Assembly: GCA_035647175.1 (NCBI GenBank)
Contig: DASRNX010000224.1
Span: forward strand, 1 to 11,631
DNA: 11,631 nt
Origin: UBA3941 sp035647175
GTDB taxonomy: Bacteria; Bacillota; Clostridia; Caldicoprobacterales; UBA3941
Reading direction: 5' to 3'
The notes under the pieces were generated by a model, which did not search any database, had not been told where the DNA came from, and worked only from the letters and a program-made list of their open reading frames with translations. A program made the position numbers and the translations under genes. Numbering within the stretch: position 1 is the stretch's first letter; the number at the start of each line of letters is the position of its first letter. Shown here one piece after another: positions 7,318 to 11,631 of the stretch.

Positions 7318-7398
7318 TTAAACTATATCACAAAGCCCATTTCCATACAAGTTAAAATACAGTCCCATAAGCCTTAACATCTTCCTTAAATTCTCCAA
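7318..7398 (-). pseudogene. N-terminal remnant of a second ABC-2 permease
   Basis: Eleven nucleotides after the permease stop codon, a GGGGGT site precedes a TTG that opens a 26-codon frame reading LENLRKMLRLMGLYFNLYGN and ending GLCDIV before a TAA. The start LENLRKMLRLMGLYFNLY resembles the N-terminal amphipathic segment of the COG3694-type permease that usually follows the ATPase and first permease in this transporter class. The frame then stops and the rest is absent. I infer a truncated or decayed third operon gene; a chance short frame cannot be excluded. Confidence 0.45.
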
Positions 7399-7409
7399 AA
7401 TATTACCCC

Positions 7410-8201
7410 CTAACCGCCATGGGCATGGATGCCCCTAATCCCATAGCTATATACCGTCATGGATAGAATAATGGCAAGCACAGCCCAGATAAGCTGCATG
7501 GGGATTACCTCCCAAAACAAGCCAAAGTCGAAGGCTACGATCAGCCGGGCAGGAGCCCATGCAACATATGGAAAGGGCAGCCATTTTGCGATGTTTTGGA
7601 GCCATACCGGCAACAATTCAAGGGGTATGAACATCCCCAGCATAAAAACCAACTTTTGATAGATGAGGTAGAAGGCGGTGTTCTCTTCCAGGCGAAAGGC
7701 AGTAAGCCCCAGGGCCATCATCAGAAAGAAATTGATCACCGCACCCAAAATGACAGAGATCAGAGCCAAGGGTAGTACAGCAAAGTTGAATCCGGGAATA
7801 GGCCCCACCATCACCAGCCCCAATATTATAGCTAAGGTGCCGTAGATCAAAAAGTTAAATGCCACCCCGCCCAGGGCGTTAAAGAATTGGTATGCCACAT
7901 ATTGGTATGGCCTATTCAGCTGGTATGCGATGCTGCCGGATTTTACATCCTCGTTCATCTGGCCAAAAATGCTGCTGCGGCATCCAAAGACCATAAGCTC
8001 GGTCATACACAGATACCACACCATCTGCACAAGGGAGTATCCTGCGACCCGGCCTCCTTGGTATATGGCCCTCCAGAGGTTAAAGAATACGAAGATAAAC
8101 AGGGAATAAAACAGGAGGCCGCCTATTAAATTACTGCGATATGTAAAGGCGTTTTCCAGGCTTATCCGAAACACCGTGAAGTATTTTCGAAGGTGCCTCA
8201 T
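7410..8201 (-). CDS. ABC-2 family transporter permease (COG4587/COG3694-like)
   Basis: Integral membrane protein of 263 aa, the membrane half of an ATP-driven exporter of unknown substrate. Six hydrophobic segments are visible, at roughly 24-44, 57-74, 108-131, 140-167, 178-198 and 233-253. The short amphipathic N-terminus (RHLRKYFTVFRISLENAFTY, 2-21) and the cytoplasmic loop EDVKSGSIAYQLNRPYQYVAY (residues 84-104) are typical of this permease group, the loop probably contacting the ATPase. Its ATG overlaps the ATPase stop codon by 4 nt (ATGA, 8198-8201), so the two are translationally coupled. These systems normally have two different permeases; here only one is intact, so it would have to homodimerise, or the system is defective. 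Confidence 0.85.
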   Translation of the reverse strand: MRHLRKYFTVFRISLENAFTYRSNLIGGLLFYSLFIFVFFNLWRAIYQGGRVAGYSLVQMVWYLCMTELMVFGCRSSIFGQMNEDVKSGSIAYQLNRPYQYVAYQFFNALGGVAFNFLIYGTLAIILGLVMVGPIPGFNFAVLPLALISVILGAVINFFLMMALGLTAFRLEENTAFYLIYQKLVFMLGMFIPLELLPVWLQNIAKWLPFPYVAWAPARLIVAFDFGLFWEVIPMQLIWAVLAIILSMTVYSYGIRGIHAHGG

Positions 8202-9190
8202 GATGCCTCACCCCCGGCGGTATTAAAGATGGCTGTTATGATCTCCTCCATGGGCGGGTCCTCCACAGTGATATCGGCGACGCCCCCTTGGCCTATAAGC
8301 CACCTCATGGCCTCGTCTATGGGGCATATACGGGTGTCTACGGATAGCCGGGCCGCTGTCTTGCCCAACTTTTCAAGGGTGATTCCCACCGGGGCCTTAA
8401 GGTGCGGCGGCGTATCAAAGCGCACGGCGATGATCTTGCGGTTCAGATAATCATATTTTAGCTTCTTAACCGACTGGTCCAATATGATATGCCCCTTGTC
8501 TATGACCATGGCCCGTCTGCAGACCTGTTCCACATCCCCGGTATCATGGCTGGTGAGAAAAATGGTGGTCCCCTGTTCCCTATTCATGCGCATGATAAGC
8601 TCCCTGATGCCCTGTTTGACTACCACATCCAGGCCGATGGTGGGCTCATCCAGGAACAGAATATCGGGTGCATGGAGCAAGGAGGCCGCAACCTCGCAGC
8701 GAATCCTCTGCCCCAGGGACAGCTTCCTGACCGGAACATTCAATAGGTCCCCTAGTCCAAAGAGGTCCGTCAGCTCCTGAGTCCGCTTTTTTAATGCGGC
8801 CCTGTCGATATCGTATATGGCCCCCAGGAGGGCAAAGCTGTCTGTGGGGGGCAGATGAAACCATAGCTGGGATTTTTGACCGAACACGGTCCCTATGCGG
8901 TAGGATAGTTTTTGGCGGTCAGAGACAGGGTCCAGACCCAATACCCGTATCCGTCCCCCGGTGGGATGGAGTATGCCCGTCAGCATCTTGATGGTGGTGG
9001 ATTTTCCCGCACCGTTGGGACCTATAAAGGCCATTATCTCCCCTTGTTTTACAGTAAAACCTATGTCATGGACGGCATTGACTTCCTTGTAGACAGGTTT
9101 AATGAGGGCCCGGAAGGAAGCGCCCAATCCCTCCTCCTTAGTCCTGGTGCGATAGACCTTACTGAGGTTCTCCGCTTCTATGGCGTACAT
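8198..9190 (-). CDS. ABC transporter ATP-binding protein (COG4586-like exporter ATPase)
   Basis: Protein of 330 aa that powers the adjacent membrane permease. All nucleotide-binding motifs are intact: Walker A GPNGAGKST (57-65), a Q-loop region VFGQKSQLWFHLPPTDSF (102-119), signature LSLGQ (157-161), Walker B ILFLDEP (177-183) followed by D-loop IGLD, and the H-loop His in LTSHD (His215). The N-terminal 40 residues before the ATPase core and the long Q-loop with the LWFHLPP string are characteristic of the COG4586 branch of ABC-2 exporters. The C-terminal 100 residues form the usual accessory domain. The ATG at 9190 is preceded by GGGGAGGGG a few bases upstream; an in-frame ATG at 9256 lies in a repeated leader sequence and has no ribosome binding site. 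The substrate cannot be inferred. Confidence 0.9.
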   Translation of the reverse strand: MYAIEAENLSKVYRTRTKEEGLGASFRALIKPVYKEVNAVHDIGFTVKQGEIMAFIGPNGAGKSTTIKMLTGILHPTGGRIRVLGLDPVSDRQKLSYRIGTVFGQKSQLWFHLPPTDSFALLGAIYDIDRAALKKRTQELTDLFGLGDLLNVPVRKLSLGQRIRCEVAASLLHAPDILFLDEPTIGLDVVVKQGIRELIMRMNREQGTTIFLTSHDTGDVEQVCRRAMVIDKGHIILDQSVKKLKYDYLNRKIIAVRFDTPPHLKAPVGITLEKLGKTAARLSVDTRICPIDEAMRWLIGQGGVADITVEDPPMEEIITAIFNTAGGEAS

Positions 9191-9214
9191 GATCCCCTCC
9201 CCTTTCCTTTCCAC

Positions 9215-9286
9215 CAACATAGCGGTGAGAATGGATTTTGTATACACAAACACCATACCGGTGGGAATGGATTCTGTATATACAAA
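9215..9286 (-). repeat. Two tandem 36-bp direct repeats with TGTATATACA-type palindromes
   Basis: Units 9215-9250 and 9251-9286 are identical at 31 of 36 positions. Each carries a dyad: TGTATATACA (9275-9284, a perfect 10-bp palindrome) and TGTATACACA (9239-9248), exactly 36 bp apart. The period is a multiple of three and the frame stays open, but the lack of a ribosome binding site argues against translation. Best read as a duplicated operator or leader segment of the exporter operon. Confidence 0.65.
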
Positions 9287-9320
9287 CGCCGCATCGATGG
9301 TGTATTCATCTCTGCGGCGT
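9286..9320 (-). promoter_or_regulatory. 8-bp inverted repeat in the ABC operon leader
   Basis: ACGCCGCA (9286-9293) and TGCGGCGT (9313-9320) are perfect complements around a 19-nt spacer. The GC-rich arms stand out in an AT-rich region. This could be an RNA hairpin in the leader or a binding site just downstream of the weaker promoter-like pair. It has no following T run, so it is not an intrinsic terminator. Confidence 0.4.
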
Positions 9321-9454
9321 ATAATACAAGTATATAATTGTCACCCAAACAACAGCTGCACTACGGCAATATACCCTATACATCGCCCGGTTAAATCGGC
9401 CCGGCACTATATAGTATATATGGGACCAAACTGCATGCTGCCCGGGTAATAAAC

Positions 9455-9483
9455 ATTATATGGTATCTACACATATAAGTCAA
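9455..9483 (-). promoter_or_regulatory. Near-consensus sigma-A promoter for the ABC operon
   Basis: On the minus strand TTGACT (complement of 9478-9483) and TATAAT (complement of 9455-9460) are separated by exactly 17 bp. This is the best promoter in the window. It lies 31 bp after the hcp stop codon and points toward the ABC genes, so the exporter is transcribed independently of hcp. Confidence 0.8.
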
Positions 9484-9513
9484 CAAAAATAAGAGAGGTA
9501 CTGGGAGCTATTA

Positions 9514-11145
9514 TTATGCGCCCATGAACATCCTTATATCCTCGTCAACCTCACCGATACCAGCGATTCCAAACTTCTCTACCAGAACCTTTGCAACATT
9601 GGGTGATAAAAATCCGGGTAGGGTTGGCCCTAAGTGGATATTTTTGACGCCCAAATACAGTAGAGCCAATAGCACGATAACCGCCTTTTGCTCATACCAG
9701 GCAATATTATAGACTATGGGAAGCTCGTTTATATCCTCAAGCTCGAAGATCTCCTTAAGCTTAAGGGCGATAACCGCCAAGGAATAGGAGTCATTGCATT
9801 GGCCTGCATCCAGTACCCTCGGTATGCCACCGATATCCCCTAGATCCAGTTTATTGTACCTATACTTAGCACATCCTGCCGTGAGGATTACGGTATCCAT
9901 AGGAAGCCTGTCCGCAAACTGGGTATAATAATCCCTGGACTTCATCCTTCCGTCACAGCCTGCCATTACAAAGAACTTCTTTATGGCGCCGGTCTTTACC
10001 GCCTCAACAACCTTATCGGCCAAGGCAAAGACCTGATTGTGGGCAAAGCCGCCTACGATGGTTCCCTTTTCAATCTCTGTGGGAGCCTTTAGGCCCTTTG
10101 CCATTTCAATTATCTGAGAAAAATCCTTCTTGCCCTCTTCATCCGCTTCTATGTGAACACATCCGGGATATCCCGTTGCCCCTGTGGTAAAGATCCTGGA
10201 TTTTACCTCTTCGCTCCTGGGAGGAACTATGCAGTTGGTGGTAAATAGAATGGGACCGTTAAAGGATGCGAACTCCTCTATCTGCTTCCACCAGGCATTT
10301 CCGTAGTTACCCACAAAGTTTTCGTAACTTTTAAAGGCCGGGTAATAGTGGGCAGGCAGCATCTCACCATGGGTATATACGTCCACCCCGCTGCCTTGGG
10401 TTTGCTCCAGCAGTTGTTCAAGGTCCGTCAAATCATGGCCCGATACCAAGATGGCAGGGTTGTCTCTGACGCCAATATTTACTTCGGTGATCTCGGGATT
10501 TCCATACTTTGAGGTGTTGGCATTATCCAGCAGTGCCATAGCCGTAACCCCGTATTCACCTGTCTTTAGAGTTAGGCCCACCAAATCATCGGCGCCTAAG
10601 CTGTCGTCTATGGTAGCAGCTAAAGCCTCGTAGACGAAGGCATACAGATCGTAATCTTCCTTACCTATATTAAGGGCGTGGTGGGTATAGGCGGCCAGTC
10701 CCTTTAATCCGTATATGATCATTTCTCTTAGGGATCTGATATCCTCGTTTTCCGTGGACAGGACGCCAACGGTCACTGCTTTTTTAAGCATGGATTCTCT
10801 ATCCGATACGGTAAATGTAGCGGAGTCATGAAGATCTAAATCGCCGGCTTTGGCCCTTAATCCATCTCTGGCAGCCAGCATCTTTTTTATCTCCTTTTCG
10901 ATGGAGTCATCGTCAAAGTTAGCATTGGTAATAGTTATAAAAAGGCCGTTTAAAACATCATGGTTGATCATGCCCAAGTCCTTGACATTAAGATCACCTT
11001 TTACCACTATTTCGGATATGCCCTTTAGGGTGTAGATGAGAAGATCCTGTAGGTTTGAAACTTCGGGCGTCTTACCACATACCCCACGAACCGCACAACC
11101 GGTACCCCTAGCGGTCTCTTGACATTGATAACAAAACATATTCAT
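9514..11145 (-). CDS. hcp: Hybrid-cluster protein (hydroxylamine reductase / NO-related, prismane protein)
   Basis: Cytoplasmic iron-sulfur protein of 543 aa that reduces hydroxylamine to ammonia in vitro and is linked to protection from nitric oxide and peroxide. N-terminal Cys5, Cys8, Cys17 and Cys23 form the C-x2-C-x8-C-x5-C cubane site of the anaerobe type. All ligands of the Fe-S-O hybrid cluster are present: His237 (SGHD), Glu261 (HGEM), Cys305 (TTNC), Cys397 (AGCDGR, the persulfide Cys), Cys425 (TAGC), Cys450 (GQC), Glu485 and Lys487 (WYEQKA). Their spacing agrees with the Desulfovibrio protein. The start at 11145 is chosen because a GGGGGG site lies 8 nt upstream and the protein then begins MNMFCYQCQE as in homologues; the ATG at 11151 is too close to it. 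No Hcr reductase gene is adjacent, so another electron donor must serve it. Confidence 0.97.
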   Translation of the reverse strand: MNMFCYQCQETARGTGCAVRGVCGKTPEVSNLQDLLIYTLKGISEIVVKGDLNVKDLGMINHDVLNGLFITITNANFDDDSIEKEIKKMLAARDGLRAKAGDLDLHDSATFTVSDRESMLKKAVTVGVLSTENEDIRSLREMIIYGLKGLAAYTHHALNIGKEDYDLYAFVYEALAATIDDSLGADDLVGLTLKTGEYGVTAMALLDNANTSKYGNPEITEVNIGVRDNPAILVSGHDLTDLEQLLEQTQGSGVDVYTHGEMLPAHYYPAFKSYENFVGNYGNAWWKQIEEFASFNGPILFTTNCIVPPRSEEVKSRIFTTGATGYPGCVHIEADEEGKKDFSQIIEMAKGLKAPTEIEKGTIVGGFAHNQVFALADKVVEAVKTGAIKKFFVMAGCDGRMKSRDYYTQFADRLPMDTVILTAGCAKYRYNKLDLGDIGGIPRVLDAGQCNDSYSLAVIALKLKEIFELEDINELPIVYNIAWYEQKAVIVLLALLYLGVKNIHLGPTLPGFLSPNVAKVLVEKFGIAGIGEVDEDIRMFMGA

Positions 11146-11167
11146 TTTCATTTCCCCCCTGAAATTA

Positions 11168-11179
11168 ATCCCATGGGAT
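11168..11179. promoter_or_regulatory. Perfect 12-bp palindrome in the hcp leader
   Basis: ATCCCATGGGAT lies 22 nt upstream of the hcp start codon, just before its ribosome binding site. It does not resemble the TTGTGA-type HcpR/Crp-Fnr site. It may be an operator acting as a roadblock or a chance palindrome. No clear -35/-10 pair is visible for hcp between here and the repeat at 11261. Confidence 0.3.
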
Positions 11180-11260
11180 ATTCCACAGGACATTGGTTTT
11201 AATATATTTAAAGGTAGGACGAATCCCCCTTCATATCGTATTGATTAATTCGTTGATCTA

Positions 11261-11404
11261 TATGTTTTACGACAAACATTCTACATTGGCACACAGGTGT
11301 CGTAAAACATTATCCTTAATTCGTATGTTACGAAAAACACATTATTTAAACGTAAAATCGGATAATTAAACCGATTTTACAATGAAAGGTCTTTTTCGTA
11401 ACAT
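11261..11404. repeat. Structured palindromic repeat, complete copy 2 (MITE-like)
   Basis: This 144-bp element is made of nested inverted repeats. Hairpin I pairs ATGTTTTACGACA (11262-11274) with TGTCGTAAAACAT (11298-11310). Hairpin II pairs ATGTTACGAAAAA (11325-11337) with TTTTTCGTAACAT (11392-11404) and encloses a third stem, GTAAAATCGG (11352-11361) with CCGATTTTAC (11371-11380). All three stems are perfect. Both outer ends read ATGTT-(TT)-ACGA inward, like terminal inverted repeats, and the element is flanked by the direct repeat ATCTA (11256-11260 and 11405-11409), a possible target-site duplication. It encodes no protein. It lies about 115 bp upstream of hcp. Alternatives are a structured non-coding RNA or a binding-site cluster. 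Confidence 0.8.
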
Positions 11405-11470
11405 ATCTAGTCCATCATCTTATGGTGTGATGACAATATGGAAGCCATTACTTTTTTATCGGCAATTTTT

Positions 11471-11496
11471 AGGGGCAGACGGGAGCGCCTGCCCCT
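11471..11496 (-). other. Strong hairpin after the partial gene, without U-tract
   Basis: AGGGGCAGACG (11471-11481) faces CGCCTGCCCCT (11486-11496) around a 4-nt loop. On the minus-strand RNA all 11 positions pair, one as G-U; on the plus-strand RNA that position is an A-C mismatch, so the structure favours minus-strand transcripts. It begins 4 nt past the stop codon of the upstream gene. It is followed by AAAAATT rather than Ts, so it is not a standard intrinsic terminator; a 3'-end protecting hairpin is possible. Confidence 0.5.
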
Positions 11497-11500
11497 TGTA

Positions 11501-11631
11501 CTAAGCATTCAATTTCGCTTCCAGTTGGTCCAATAAATCCATATATCTTTGTTGGATATTATCTTCCCTGGCCCTCTCTTCAAAGATGATACACTCTTCA
11601 TTTATTTCCCTTAGGGTATCCTCTGCCAGGT
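11501..11631 (-). CDS. C-terminal end of an unidentified protein (partial)
   Basis: An open frame enters from the right edge of the window and ends at TAG (11501-11503), giving the last 42 residues, which read LAEDTLREINEECIIFEERA at the start and end DLLDQLEAKLNA. The sequence is strongly charged, rich in Glu/Arg/Leu and lacks helix breakers, so it is probably a long helix or coiled coil. The fragment is too short to name a family. Codon use resembles the neighbouring genes, and a strong hairpin follows the stop codon, supporting a real gene end. It may be upstream of hcp in transcription order, though the repeat at 11261-11404 lies between. Confidence 0.6.
   Translation of the reverse strand, partial: LAEDTLREINEECIIFEERAREDNIQQRYMDLLDQLEAKLNA

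Larger units (their letters stand above)
9191..9448 (-). promoter_or_regulatory. Long leader region of the ABC transporter operon
   Basis: About 255 nt separate the predicted transcription start (near 9448) from the ATPase ATG, unusually long for such an operon. It contains, in order of transcription, the palindrome ACTATATAGT (9406-9415), an inverted repeat ACGCCGCA/TGCGGCGT (9286-9320) and two 36-bp direct repeats (9215-9286). A second, weaker promoter-like pair (TTGGGT, 16 bp, TATTAT on the minus strand, around 9325-9352) may start a shorter transcript. I do not recognise a known riboswitch class. No protein of useful length is encoded. Confidence 0.45.

Noticed and set aside
8912..9337. 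A 141-codon open frame on the plus strand opposite the ABC ATPase
   Set aside because: It lies mainly antisense to a well-supported ATPase gene, has no ribosome binding site and no recognisable domain; part of its length comes from the 36-bp repeats.
9191..9448. Fluoride or other known riboswitch in the ABC leader (a GGGCGATG string is present)
   Set aside because: Only this short string matches; the required pseudoknot partners and expected gene type are not seen.
9484..9516. Intrinsic terminator just after hcp
   Set aside because: GGGCGC/GCTCCC pairs with a mismatch and the T-run is about 13 nt away from the stem; too weak to list.

Overview
The window looks like a chromosomal segment of a strictly anaerobic, low-to-mid GC member of the Bacillota (Clostridia-like). 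The indications are purine-rich GGAGG/GGGGAGG ribosome binding sites, sigma-A type promoters, AT-rich spacers, and a hybrid-cluster protein carrying the C-x2-C-x8-C-x5-C cysteine pattern typical of strict anaerobes. I cannot name the species from the sequence alone.

Layout. Positions 1-338 are a spacer with a good sigma-A promoter (TTGACT, 18 bp, TATACT) reading right into a UxuA-like (mannonate dehydratase family) gene at 339-1412, which is closed by a 12-bp stem terminator. All other clear genes are on the minus strand. From right to left they are: the 3' end of an unidentified coiled-coil-like gene (11501-11631); hcp, hybrid-cluster protein (9514-11145); a two-gene ABC-2 exporter operon (ATPase 8198-9190, permease 7410-8201) driven by a near-consensus promoter and followed by what looks like the first 26 codons of a lost second permease (7318-7398); a pair of malate/pyruvate enzymes (Ldh_2-type dehydrogenase 5915-7015 and malic enzyme 4687-5859); an intact IS1634-type insertion sequence (2716-4581); and a PfkB-type hexose-phosphate kinase (1542-2489).

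How the genes fit together. The core is fermentative carbon metabolism: hexuronate catabolism (UxuA-like), sugar-phosphate phosphorylation (FruK/LacC-like), and interconversion of malate, pyruvate and possibly lactate or oxaloacetate. Added to this are nitrosative/oxidative stress protection (Hcp) and an export system of unknown substrate.

Most unusual content. (1) A 144-bp, highly palindromic, MITE-like or structured-RNA repeat is complete at 11261-11404, flanked by the direct repeat ATCTA. Its 5' 102 bp recur at 2617-2718 at about 96% identity. (2) The insertion sequence abuts this second copy exactly inside the inner hairpin, and the other half of the copy is gone. (3) A REP-like palindrome appears to supply the last dozen codons and the stop codon of the kinase gene. 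(4) The ABC operon has a leader of about 255 nt with a duplicated 36-bp unit containing TGTATATACA palindromes, and has apparently lost its second permease. I see no tRNA, rRNA, CRISPR array, phage genes or defence cassette.
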